Positions 24,057 to 35,729 of a stretch of DNA of 64,000 nucleotides are shown one piece after another. The notes under the pieces were generated by a model that saw only the letters and a list, made by a program, of their open reading frames with translations, made no database searches and was not told where the DNA came from. Source of the DNA: Lonicera japonica (taxonomy: Eukaryota; Streptophyta; Magnoliopsida; Dipsacales; Caprifoliaceae); NCBI GenBank assembly GCA_021464415.1, contig CM038465.1, positions 80,200,919 to 80,264,918 of the forward strand. Reading direction: 5' to 3'. Numbering within the stretch: position 1 is the first letter of the stretch; each line of letters opens with the position of its first letter. Both the position numbers and the translations under genes were made by a program.

Positions 24057-24507
24057 TGTTGCGCCAAACCGCTCACAACCGAGCACGACGCAACTGGGAG
24101 GGTCTCACAAGCGCACTTGGTTTACCCGAAAGAAGAACCGACACAAAAAAGCACACCCACAATAGAGAAATAAGAAATAAAGAAGAAATAGCGCAAGACA
24201 AGGTTTTACCGTGGTGTCAGCGTAAAAGCCACTAATCCACACAGACGATAGCTTCTATTGATAATTGGAACAAAGAGTGATTACAAGCACACAAGAAAAA
24301 ATTTCTCACAAAATTTAGCTCTCAACTAAATTCTAGGCAAAAAACAAGTTATGCACAAATGAGCCAAAACTACACTTTAAAGCCAAAATCCTGGACCCAT
24401 GATCGATCATGGTATACCCCATGATCGATCATGAAAGTGCACTGCCGCAAATATAAATACCATGATCGATCATGGTTCACCAAACTAAAGGAGAGCCAAA
24501 CTTCTCA
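24057..24507 (-). repeat. 5' LTR of the copia element
   Basis: Starts TGTTGCGCC and ends ACTTCTCA on the + strand. Same length as the 3' LTR. Two of its three CATGATCGATCATG palindromes lie on the RNA-start side of the TATA-like word, against one in the other LTR. Confidence 0.95.
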
Positions 24508-26079
24508 AAAATTACATGTAGATGGATGTAGTTCTATACAGAATTAAAATACCTGAATGATTTTCACATTTATATGCAATTACAACATTTTTAGTATGAT
24601 ATAGTAATATATTATGAGATTGGAAGGACGGCAAGAAAATATCAAAATTTAGGCAAAAATTACATGGAACATAAATTCCAGCTGTCCGCTCTATGAGGTG
24701 TGTGATTACTGATTAGGTACAATTAGGTTTGGCATTTTAGACCGAAAACTAAATCAAAAATAAATTGAACAGGTTAAAATCGGTAATCCAAAGTCAGTTA
24801 ACAACCAGTTTTCGGTATAGTAACAGTTTTCATCTTCATAAAGTTCTGTTTTACCGAACCAAACAAAATTTATTTTGAAGGATATGTTCAATCTCTCAAT
24901 TTCTCTAATATATTCTAAGAACCTGTAAAACTTAAAAAGGTGTGAAAGGCATATATACGACTTTTAAATTCCATCGCACTAAATTAAAAGGGTGATTTTT
25001 TTTCTATTCTCAATTTCTTACAGTTAATTCACATTATTAAATTAATTCATGTTGCCTATTTAATTGATCCGCGAGTATAGATAGACTTACAAAAAAATAA
25101 TTAATGTAATTTTTATAAATATTATTTTATTAATAATTTAATATTAAAATATCCACTTTAATTAAGTAAATAAAAATATTATATTCTAAAAAGTTAAAGT
25201 AAAACTATAATTAGTAAAGGTGAAAAGCAAAAAAGCAAACAACTTCCTTCGTCATTTCATCTTCTAGCTCTCCATTTTCGCTTAACAATTTTCGGCACAA
25301 ACCTTTTTCAACAGGACTTCATCTTTTAGCTCTGTTTGTAATGTTGTAACCGGAATTAAGTTTGTCTACAATTCAATTTTCTTATTATACAGATTTTACC
25401 AATACAACATATTGGTGTTGGCTCTAACATTAAATATTAAGTTAAATTCTACTATGGTTTGTAGTGTTTTAACCAAATTAAGTTTTTCTATTAGGAAATT
25501 TTCATATTATACAAATCTTATGAAGACAAAATATTAGTTTCTGATCCAACATTAAATATTAAGTCAGGTTCTACTGAAGTTAAAATGTTGTATCCAAAAT
25601 TAAGTTTTTCTACCATACCTCAAATAAGAATATAATTTTAAGTATAAATTCATAAAGAAAACAAAATTACATGAAACACACCTTTGAACCTTCGGTCTTT
25701 GCTTTATTAGAGGATTGCGATGGAAATAAATTGTGCTCAACACTAATTCATAATTTTTTTCTCAGCTTCTAATGCTAAGTTAATCCATTCTATTGTACAA
25801 TATTCTTCTTGTTGCAAAATATTGTTCAATTTTCTTGTTGGTAAAAGATTTTTCATTATTTTATGCTTAAACTAATATGATTTTAGGGTTTATATTTTCA
25901 TTATCAATCTATTGATAAGTAGATCTAGTATTTTTAATAAAAGATTTTGAAAAAACCTTCAAGGATGGAAGTAAATTTTGATTATGAACTTAAAATTAAA
26001 ACTCAAAAATACAAATATAAATTAATTTTAGAGGCAATTAGGTATAAGGGCTCATTCTAATAATAATGTAATTATAAAG

Positions 26080-26953
26080 GATACTTAAAAATAAGCCATG
26101 TACATTAAGGACACTATACAAAAAAGACACTAATACCCCTTCTTTATAATGTCTCACGCTCATTATGACACTAACAGCAACCAGAAGGTGCTAAATGCAT
26201 TTAGCACCTTCTGAACAACAATCAGAAGGTGCTAAATACATTTAGCACCACCTGGACAGCAACCACAAAGTGCTAAATGCAGAACCAGAAGGTGCTAAAT
26301 GCAGTTAGTACCTTCTGAACAATAACCAAAAAATGCTAAATGCACAACTAGAAGGTGCTAAAAATTCATTTAGCACCACCTGGACAACAACCAGAAGGTG
26401 CTAAATGCATTTAGCACCTTTTGAACAACCACCTGGACAACAACTAGAAGGAAGATGCTAAATGCATTTAGCACCTTTTGAACAACCACCTGGACGACAA
26501 CCAGAAGGTGCTAAATGCATTTAGCGCCACCTGGACAACAACCAGAAGGTGCTAAATACATTTAGCACCTTCTGAATAATAACAAGAAAATGCTAAATGC
26601 ATAACCAGAAGGTGCTAAATGCATTTAGCACTAATGAATTTCATGCAATCTTTCGAAAAGTTTTAGGTAAAACCTTTTGAATTGATAGATTTAGATTGAA
26701 AAACTTCCTATTGTTTTTGCCCCGAACTAACTTAGGAATTTGGCCGCGCTTATAGGAATCCAAAATTGCCAAGTTGTGAAAACTACCCATCGCCAAGCTA
26801 CCCATCATTCTAACAGTAATTACAACAAACACCTAAAGTGCTTATTCATCATACATATATAAATCTCACATTACAACTTATTTATGCACATGACTATTAA
26901 ATCAAAAAAATAATAAAACTATAAAATAATACATATGAGTCATTTTCTGCCAA

Positions 26954-26989
<36 letters not shown>

Positions 26990-27345
26990 CTCCATAAAAG
27001 AATGAAATAAACTATCAGTGCAAGCATTACACAAGGAATTGTAAGATGAATTATTGTTAGGTAATCAAAGACATATTATATATATAATATAAATATAATA
27101 ATGTAATTGGGAAGAAGAATGACTGACCATGGCGAGCAAATTTCACAGTAAAGATCTTTCGACCTTCGTTTGGGTTTAGAGAGAGAAAGAAAAAGGGAAA
27201 AAACTGGTTGACCCACGGAAATGTTGCTGCGTGATGAAAACGGCGTGGACACATCAACTTTTTAGTTGGGAGTATTTTTGTCCATCAACATTTATCATTT
27301 TCTTTAAAATAAATTAATATTATGAAAAATGTCCTTATTGTAAAA
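26080..27345. mobile_element. Possible nested Mutator-style element carrying the hairpin array
   Basis: The left flank has AAGGACACTATACAAAAAAG followed by ACACTAATACCCC. The reverse complement of the right flank has AATAAGGACATTTTTCATAA, then GATGGACAAAAATACTCCC. The likeness is partial and no target duplication was found. The end style matches the element in NPF intron 2 (14050-14875). Minus-strand open frames at 26641-26832 and 27057-27257 have no recognisable domains. Confidence 0.35.
26182..26632. repeat. Array of about 12 short hairpin units
   Basis: The best unit (26182-26213) is a perfect 32-base palindrome with core GGTGCTAAATGCATTTAGCA. About twelve full or half units follow, spaced by CAACAACC- or CACCTGGACAACAACC-type linkers of 10-25 bases. 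Some units end in CACC instead of CACCTTCTG, and some are half-sites (AAATGCTAAATGC). Not a CRISPR array: units are self-complementary, variable, and there are no unique spacers. Confidence 0.9.
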
Positions 27346-28668
27346 CCAAATTATGAAATTAGTACTACTTCCCTTTATTAAACATGAGCTCATCCTTAGA
27401 GTTATAAAACATTACGGATTGAGGCCTTATAACCCATTATCTCTTAATTTTAATTGGTGGATATATTTCTCAATTTTTAAAAGAGTGATATTGTAAAAAT
27501 TTGTACAAAAATTCCATAAATTAAGGTGGATTAACGGCAAGAAATCGCAAAGAAAAATAAAATTACTCAAATTAAAAGGTTTCTCTACTTCACTCTTGCT
27601 TTCTCTATCTAGATTTCTAGGGTTTTCAATTACCCACCAACCCTTTATATTAGATAGAGATTTTTAGAGTTTTCAATTACCCACCAGGCCACCAACCCTT
27701 GACATTCAAAGCAAGAGCCAGAAAAGGAGAAGAGAAAAGACGGCCCGGTGGACCAGGTGATTTGATCTCTCGTATCTCTTTTTTCCATGGATTGAGAGGA
27801 AGATTGGAGTTTGTCAATCATCTATGTTGTAGATTGCAACATATGTGTCCAAGAAACAGATTTTATACTTATATACTCTCACCTCTCTTTTTTATTAGAG
27901 AATTGTGTGATTCAAAAAATTGTTGTTGATTTTTATAGGAAAAAGGTAACTATTAGTTGTTTTCCCCCCTTTTTTGCTCAGTTTATGCTATTCTTTGATT
28001 TGCACCTTTTTCTCTCTATTTCTTTGTATATTCTCATGGATTCCTAACATTTTTTATGGAAATTTCGGTATTACTAAAAAAAATAACCGAACCAAACCGA
28101 AAATTCGGTAACCATAAAATCAGTATCATAAAATTGATAAGTGGTTTAATTTCGGTTTGGCAACAGTAGTGATTTTTTTAATATAACTAAAATATATTTT
28201 CGGTAATCGATATTACGGATTCGGTTCGGATCCGGCCCTAGGTACAATGATGGTAGATCCAAATTGTTAATGCAATGATTGGATATGCGCTGCATATAAT
28301 TAAAGTGGTTCCAAAAGCTAGAGATAAGATTGAGTACCTCATCTAGATAATTAAACAACCCAGTACAGTCTTAAGATCTTATTATTCGTGTTCAAATCGG
28401 AAATTATGTTTGTTATCCAAAACCCTAACACCCTCAAATAGCATTGTAACATTGTGCAAGAAAAAAGTTTATCTTTCTTTGGTGCAAACACTACTAACAA
28501 AATATAAGAAAGTATTGAAATAAGAAATCTTAGGTATCCTCTATCCGATAAAACTAAAATTCAATACAAGTTTAATATGTTTAGCTAAACAAGTAACAAA
28601 ATTATTACACTGACAAATAAAAGACCAACTAAACAATCTAAAAATTCTAACAAACACGTGACATCAGA

Positions 28669-28848
28669 GGTGGAGCCAAAAATTTATTCAAGATTGGGCA
28701 TTTTTCACTAACTATTGGGGCACTGTTAATGATACTTATAAAAAATTAGTGCGGCACTCCTTTAATCACTTGTGTTCACAATAAGTAAATAAAGAGTAAA
28801 AGAAATAAAATTGGTGAGGCATAATGTAAAATCTGCCCCTGCTTGACA
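28669..28848. mobile_element. Short hAT-like MITE
   Basis: Left CAGAGGTGGAGCC and right CTGCCCCTG resemble the inverted termini of the hAT element at 35445-36685 (CAGTGGCGGAGTCA and TGACTCCGCCCCTG). Flanking 8-mers CGTGACAT and CTTGACAT match at seven of eight positions. Confidence 0.5.
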
Positions 28849-28855
28849 TTGTCAA

Positions 28856-31800
28856 TATTATGACCTACTACATAGTCCAAGCAAACCCATCCAACACTTG
28901 GAATCGTCAATAATATTATAACCTGATGGGATGGACTTTTTAATGTTTTCAATTTTGAGATATTTATGATCCTGTGAAAAAAAATAATTTATTTTTTATA
29001 CACAACATACTTTTTAGACTTAATTTGCAGTGTAACGTTTATAATATTGTTTTTTTGCACAAGTTACAAAATTTATGCGATAATATTATGTTGTGCACCC
29101 CCTCAAGACAGACCATCTAAGGCTTGCTAGAACCTACCTGCATTAGAGATTTAATGAACTCCAACCTCCACTTGACCGATAAATTGTCGCTAGATGGTGG
29201 CCAAATCACATGCTCCACCTAAACACGTGCGTACTCCACAATCAAATTAAACTTAACTAATTTATATATATATATATATGTGCAACAAATGAGCAAGGTG
29301 TTACAGCGTTCCCACTAAAAGAATGATACCTACATAAAGGATTCACATTTCACATCCTTTCTCCATATCTTCCTTTCCCTTTTTCTTCCACGGAGACTAA
29401 TTTACAAATTTCACCCAAAATCTTCGCATTATATAATATAATATACTCTACTTTACAATTTTGTTTTTATTTAGTCTAATATTAAATAATTATTGATCGA
29501 TGACAAAGACTACCATTGTTAGAGTTGCATCGTAAGTTACATTAAGGTAACAGTTCAAGTCATCTGTTTATATATATCTACTGATTTATATATTTACATT
29601 GTTTTTATTAAACTTATAAAAATATTTCCTAACCAGGTCTCTAATTATGCCCAAAGTGTATATTTTTATTAAAAACTCTATTAATCATATATGTATGCTA
29701 GCAACTACAAGGATAAATTTCTTAAACTATTTTTAACAATTTTAATTGAGTTTCTATCACATTATTATTCTTCTTCAAATTAAACACCAAGTCACGAACG
29801 CCGAAACCACCGCAAGCAAGCAGCACAACTTTAAACAGTTAATCATAGTTTGTATCATTAAGATCCACCTGCCTTTTGTGACAGATACCACCACTAAGAA
29901 TAATGAAATTTAACGTATATACATTAATATATGGGAAGAAGAGACAAAGACAGAGAGGAAAGAGAAGTTCAATGTCGCAATTTTAAAGAATTCAGAAAAG
30001 ATAACGAAGTGTGAACAGGAAACATTACGTAAATACCATGTCGTTTAAAACTATATTTTGATGGGCTGAAAAGAGGAGAGGATACGTTTCGTTCTTGTGT
30101 AACTGACTAGACAAAAAATTTTTTAAAGGTTCGTCTGATAACAACATCAAAAATAATAAAAATATAAATGACTTAAGTAAAAAGTTAAAATATAAATTGA
30201 GTTATGTGTTAAAATACTCTTCATTTCGTGTATATTTTTATGAGTACATATATCTTTCATCCTTCTTTAATTTTTGTAAAAAAATATCTTCCTCCTCCCT
30301 CCCAAAGAAAATATTTCCATGGAAAAATCCAGAAAAAAAAGAGAGTTAATCTCACCGCATGTTTCAATTATTTTTCAAGTTATCACACATGTCTATGTTA
30401 CTATCAAACGGAGCCTATATTCAAAAATTGCTTGCTTTTTTTTTTGTACAAATAATTTATAGATATAGTCGCGATTCGAATAAGAAATTACTTGCTTTTG
30501 GTTACTTGTAGTTTTTATTAGTTTAGTTTTAAACAAAAATGTACTACGGTCGGTTGGTGTTATTATTAAAAATATTGTTATTTATTTTTACGCTATTTTC
30601 TATATTATATTTTTTCACTAATTTTTTTTTCACATTAAAAAATAGTGCATTTAATTAGCCAAACACGTTGACGATTATGAAAATGTGTTTTCAATTTTGC
30701 TCTTAAAACATAGTGCATTAAAATACAATTATGACATTGACGTATAAATCTAATATCTTTTCAATTTTGCTCTTATATTATTTTTATAAATAAATAAAAA
30801 TATTGTATATGATGGGATTTGAGCTCACAAAATTTAGGATGAAAGGAAATTACTTTGCCATTAGACCATTTCCACATTTTTTAATTAAACTTAGATACCC
30901 ACTTGCATGCACATGCTTCTACTGTGTGTGAGTGTCTAGTTATATAAAAGGAAATTACTGGTTTTCTATTACTTTACCAAAAGTTTGGTGGTTTTCAATT
31001 TACACTTCTTATTAATGTATTTGAAAAAAAAAATGTTATTAGTTAAACTTGAACCCACAAGGCCACAACCTCAATATTAAAAAAAAAAAAAAATTAGCTA
31101 CCGAATTGAATAAGCAATATTTTTATATTTATTATTTTCAATTTAAATTAAATATACGTACGTATGCATAAAAATAACGCTGACTCCAGGTCTACTTGGT
31201 TAAAAAAAATATCTCATTTGCGCTTCCTTGCATGAAAAAAGTTAATTTATCCAATGAGTTCCCTTCCTTTGGAAGATCCGAACCAAATGGAACATTAATA
31301 AGCGTGAGCTACGTCGATGGCTTGTGGCATAGAACATTTAGAATTGAATGGAAGTCTCGTTTTCTACGTACATTTTTATGAATTACGTGGTTGTCTATTT
31401 ATTTTGAATGATTTTATTTTTATTTTTAATAATATTTAATTTTACTCTACTTTTTATTCGGTCTTTAAATATCGAGTAATAATTTGTTTTTCGGTTCTTG
31501 AGAGCCGATTATAAATCTGATAATGCCTTACTCAACCTCTAAATATTGAGTAATAGGTTTATACTCAATCATCAAAAATCGAATAACATACCCTTACTCA
31601 ATACTCAATAACCGAATAAGAGGTGAGAGTGGAACCAAATATTATTGGGTGTGGAACTAGAACCACCCTTTATTTTGTCTTAATTTTTTTCTAGGGTTAG
31701 TTTGTTAGGCTTGAGTTTCAAGCTCTATCATCAACCCTGCTCAAGATGAGTGTTGCACATTGTTACCACACATGATGGATCTTTTGAGAAGCCCAATTAA

Positions 31801-32030
31801 TATCTTAGTGCCATTAATCTTTTTATAAAGCCTAAATTTCTTCTTTTATACAATCGATCGAACTAATTAACCTATTTTTACTTAAATCTTGCTGAAAAGG
31901 GCTTCAAATAAATAAATATATATATATATATAATTTTGTCATGAGAATAAATCTCGATACTCTCTTGTTAAGAGACAAAAATACACCATTGAACGATTAG
32001 GCCATTGAATTATCATATAATCTCACAACA
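28856..32030. other. Gene-free AT-rich region
   Basis: No gene recognised. The only frame with protein-like composition is 31196-31381 (+), containing FPSFGRSEPNGTLISVSYVD and LWHRTFRIEW; I cannot name a family and no splice context supports it. A region near 31440-31640 has alternating TCGGTT/ATCGAGTAAT/ATTGAGTAAT words that look like an old repeat. (TA)n runs occur at 29259-29279 and 31916-31932. Confidence 0.45.
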
Positions 32031-32066
32031 TATATATTTGAAAATCAAACACATAAAATCTTTAAA

Positions 32067-32788
32067 TTAAATCAACAAAAATAACAAACAATATCCAATT
32101 CGGATAGGATCCTTCCATATACAAAAAGAACATAATTCCAACGCCTTACGAGTAAGAACATGAGCGACGTTGTTAGCTAATCTAGGAGAGAAAGAAATAT
32201 ATGGAAACTCAAGCCACCACAATTCAACTTTAATCTTTTCTATAAACAAGCCTTCTGCTAGCGGCAACGTATAATGAGTAATTTATTGCACAAAAGTGAA
32301 TGCATCCAAGCAAAATTATGCCATTTTCCAACCCCGGTTCCACGCTAATTTTAACCCTTCGAGCATTGCTAAAGCCTTCGCAAACGCACAGAGAAAGCAA
32401 TAGCTTTACGAATAGATACCGCAGTCAAGACCGACCAGGCATTATCTTGAATCACCACCCCTGACCCAATAACCCAACTCAGGTCATCCATCACTGCGTC
32501 CACAGTTAATTTAAGATGTCCTGACTGGGGAGGCATCCAACGGTTAGAAGGCAAGGACTGAATCAATGACGGAAATATTCGAGCTTTTTTAAAAGAGATA
32601 AGATAGTCACACATGCTAAAAGAAATCCACTTTGCATCCCTTCCTTCATCTCCATGCATAATTATATTTTTATCTGACCAAATGGCCCAGACTATCATAA
32701 TAAAAAGCTTAAACAGTTCACGGAATCTTTTATTCAAAACCTCAACACCGCAGCTCACAAAATCCCGGTCTAAAAATCCCCTCACCAT
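32067..32788 (-). pseudogene. LINE RNase H-like C-terminal domain
   Basis: Fragments show IVWAIWSDKNIIMHGDEG, then the RNase H start PPQSGHLKLTVDAVMD and GSGVVIQDNAWSVLTAVSIR, then after a frameshift PRLANNVAHVLTRKALELC near the C-terminus. This is the usual tail of plant L1-type LINE ORF2. The first active-site Asp is retained in TVDAV. At least one frameshift separates 32369-32788 from 32067-32267. Confidence 0.85.
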
Positions 32789-32911
32789 CTAAGCCAAATG
32801 ACTAGAAAGCCAAATACCAATTGCGTAAGTACACTGTACACGTAAATAAAGCATGCCCTGTAGACTCCACCTCGCATTTACATAATGAGCAAATATTATC
32901 CCCATAAACTT

Positions 32912-34160
32912 TGTTACTATTCTGGATTTTTAAATTTTCAAATTTATGTATTTTATATTTTTTTGGATAATATTGGTAGTGGGTAGTTTTGTTTAGGAGT
33001 CTTTTTAGGGTATAATGGTTTGTTACATGTAGTTGATAAATTAAAGGAGTGGTAGGAGTTGGTTATGTGTAACTTTTATTTAAGTTAGTTTCAAATTAAC
33101 AAAATACTATGTCGAAATGTATTGAAATTGCATAAAGTCTTCTTGGCTTTCCAATGGAGGTTTGGTTTTCCTCAAATTAAACCAATTTAGAGTTTTCGCC
33201 CCCCTCAGAGCGGGCTTTCTCCCTCGTTCTTATTTTAACTTTTATTTTTGCGATGGGATCATAACATTTGGTATTAGGGTGGGTTGGTTCTCATAACCTT
33301 TTAAATGGAGAGTTTACGCAAAGACTTGCAAGAGCTTCAAATACTCGTCTTCAAATACATGGAGACACACCAACGCGTTCTAAAAATGTTTAATTAATTC
33401 CTACCATTGTCGAGTCTCCCGTTCCTATGATGCTGCTAACCAAGATGGTGGCAAAACGACATTATTTTCCATTAGGTCATTGTTCCCGTTTGCCTTAAAA
33501 TATGCAAGTTTTTTGAAAGGAAAAATTCCTTTTAAATTCCTTCACATGAAGAACCAAGAACAAAGTTATGCTCGTCAGTTTCGTTGTGTAAGGAAAATAC
33601 GCCCTCCAATGCAGCGGGGAAGTGCTCATCCAAGAGCGAAATGAATTTGTTCTCAAATCTTTCAATTTTCACTAATCTTGTATTAGACTCAACATCTTCA
33701 ATTTGATTTGTTTTTTTTATTAAGGGAAATTGGACGCTTTGTGTGGGATCTCGGTATTTTGTGAAAGTCAATTTCTACAATAAACCCTGAGGACGAGGTT
33801 TTTCTCAAGGATGGGGAATGTTACAATTCTAGATTTTTAAATTTATGTATTTTATATTTTTTTAGGATAATATTGGTAGTGGGTGGTTTTAGCTAGAGTC
33901 TTTTTAAGGTATAATGGTTTGTTATGTGTAGTGGATAAATGAGTGGTAGGAGTTGGTTTTGTGTAACTCTCTATTTAAATTAGTTTCAGATGAATAAAAG
34001 ACTACGTTGAAATGTATTGAAATTGTAAAAAGTCTTCTTGACTTTCCAATAGAAGTTTGGTTTTCCTCAAATTAAACCAATTTGGAGGTTTCGCCCCCTC
34101 GGAGTGGGCTTTCTCCCTCGTTTTTATTTTATTTTTTATTTTTACAACAGGATCGTCATG
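32912..34160 (+). mobile_element. Miniature LTR retrotransposon (TRIM/deleted gypsy-like derivative)
   Basis: Direct repeats of about 355 and 342 bases (32912-33266 and 33819-34160) begin TGTTAC; the first ends ATAACA. Target duplication AACTT lies at 32907-32911 and 34161-34165. A primer-site-like TGGTATTAGGGTGGGTTGG starts at 33269 and a purine tract AAGGATGGGGAA precedes the second LTR. The 550-base interior keeps only a short gag-like start (MESLRKDLQELQILVFKYME) and no pol. LTRs differ by many substitutions, so the insertion is old. It sits inside the LINE zinc-binding region. Confidence 0.85.
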
Positions 34161-34395
34161 AACTTTCTTATGCAATAGGTTATTATAAGTAGGTAGTGCA
34201 TCCCGGCTTGCTCTCTATGCAAAAAAATTCACTTTCCTCAGGATTTTTGCCTTCCACAAAGCTTTCCACCATTCACTGAGTGCTATATTTAAGGCCAATT
34301 CATTTGAAAACTCTGATCCATTAAGACATAGTACGACTACGACAAAAGAACCCCCCCTAAATTATTAAAGTGCCACGATAACTCATTTCTCCAAT

Positions 34396-34922
34396 TAGGG
34401 GTGTGCACGGTTCGGTTAACCGAACCGTGCAATTTAACCGCCAACCGAACTGACCTATCGGTTTTACGACAACGGTCAACCGAGCCGAACCGCTACACAC
34501 CTAAAACCGGTCGGGGTCGGTTCGATTATTGTCGGTTATTGTTGGTTCGGTTATTGTCGGTTTTGGGCTTTAATTTGGGCCTATTTTGTATTGTTGGGCC
34601 ATGACATTAAAATCAATTTTTAATAAATAACATTTTAGTTTATATATTTTTTATCTATTTAATATTTAACATATAATATATATATATATATATATAAAGA
34701 AATAAATAAATTTAACCAACCAATAGTAGCGTGACACATGTTATTTCGGTTCGGTTCGGTTCGGTTATTGCCGGTTTCGTAACTCCGCTAACCGCCAACC
34801 GAACCGACTCCCATCGGTTTTCATTTTTTTCAACCGAATCGGACCGAAAACCTTAAATAACCGACTAAATCGGTTCGGTTCGGGCCGGTTTTTTGGTTTT
34901 TCGGTTTTTCTGCACACCCCTA
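34396..34922. mobile_element. hAT MITE (527 bases) with TAGGGGTGTGCA ends
   Basis: Termini TAGGGGTGTGCA and TGCACACCCCTA are perfect inverted repeats. The 8-base duplication TCTCCAAT is at 34388-34395 and 34923-34930. Inside both ends are many CGGTTCGG/CCGAACCG words. No transposase. An open frame at 34401-34604 is a by-product. Confidence 0.92.
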
Positions 34923-35729
34923 TCTCCAATTCACCCCGCCTTTCAGAATTTTCAATATAACATACACGTCCATCTGGATAAAACTTCTTTAAATAAGATA
35001 GAGGTTTCAGTCCATGATAGGTAACACAAAGTTAACAACTTTAACATCATCTGGTAACTTATGAGGTGAAATAGTACTAAACATGATCAACCTCGGAACC
35101 CATTTATCATTATAAATAGTAACCGATTGACTATTACCAATTCGCCATTTAATGCCACAATTAACAAGAAAGTCGGTATCCACAAGTAGCATCTAAAAAT
35201 TTGAGTTTGGGAAGTACTTCCGTTTTAAAACTTTTGATAGAATGGAGTTTTCATTTTTCAAAAGCCGTCAACCAAGTTCAATTAATAATGACTAGTTAAA
35301 ACTCTGGATATCCCGACAATGCAATCCACCATCCTTTTTTTCGGTCTGCATAACTTTTTCCATGCAATCTAGTGCACTTTCTTTTGATTCAGATATGACC
35401 CCCACTAAAAATTAAAGAAAATCGAATTCAGTTCTTGACATAACCAGTGGCGGAGTCAGGAATAAATTTCGGGGGGGGGGGGGGGGGCAAAAAAAATTTA
35501 AGTCAAATCAAACTCAATAATTATATTTACAGACCAATTTTTTACTCAAATACTTCTCCATTCTATTTCGATATTTCAAAAAAGTTAAAAAAGATATACT
35601 AAAATTAATTATATATTTTAAAATATCTTTTGATATATAATTCAAAAAAAAAATGGAGGATGTGTTTCAAAAAAAAATGAACGGTAGTGAAGAACGACAG
35701 CCTAAAGAAGAAAGGAAAGAAAGTGAAAA

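Larger units (their letters stand above)
19366..24507 (-). mobile_element. Full-length Ty1/copia LTR retrotransposon (Tork/Tnt1-like)
   Basis: Two LTRs of 451 bases each, both TG...CA, enclose a gag-pol region on the minus strand. The 5-base target duplication AAAAT lies at 19361-19365 and 24508-24512. A primer site (TGGTATCAGAGCC, initiator-tRNA-Met type) follows the 5' LTR and a polypurine tract precedes the 3' LTR. Order gag, protease, integrase, RT, RNase H marks copia. LTRs differ at about nine bases outside a rearranged palindrome block, nearly all transitions, implying a fairly recent insertion. The coding region has one in-frame stop and one frameshift, so this copy could not supply its own proteins. 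Confidence 0.96.
24724..28240. mobile_element. 3.5-kb non-autonomous hAT element
   Basis: Exact 8-base target duplication GGTACAAT at 24716-24723 and 28241-28248. Ends begin TAGGTTTGGC on the left and TAGGGCCGGA (inverted) on the right, with TTCGGTT/AACCGAA words inside both, as in other plant hAT elements. Termini otherwise are weakly similar. No frame resembles a hAT transposase. The inside contains a second inverted-repeat element with a hairpin array (26080-27345). Confidence 0.75.
32789..35200 (-). pseudogene. LINE zinc-binding (zf-RVT) region, split by two insertions
   Basis: Next to the miniature LTR element, the minus strand encodes NNLLHKKV / YGDNICSLCKCEVEST and GHALFTCTVYLRNWYLAF, a Cys-His zinc-binding motif typical of the LINE connector. 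At 35007-35192 the frame CGIKWRIGNSQSVTIYNDKW matches the W-IGNG-I-W-D-W motif upstream of that domain. The two parts were one region before the elements at 32912-34160 and 34396-34922 inserted. Confidence 0.75.

Noticed and set aside
26182..26632. CRISPR-like array
   Set aside because: Plant nuclear DNA; units are self-complementary and variable and there are no unique spacers of constant length.
24724..28240. Search for a hAT transposase in the 3.5-kb element
   Set aside because: No frame longer than about 80 codons and none with hAT dimerisation or catalytic motifs.
31196..31381. Small + strand frame with protein-like composition (SEPNGTLISVSYVDGLWHR)
   Set aside because: No family recognised, no splice or promoter context; left as unresolved rather than called a gene.
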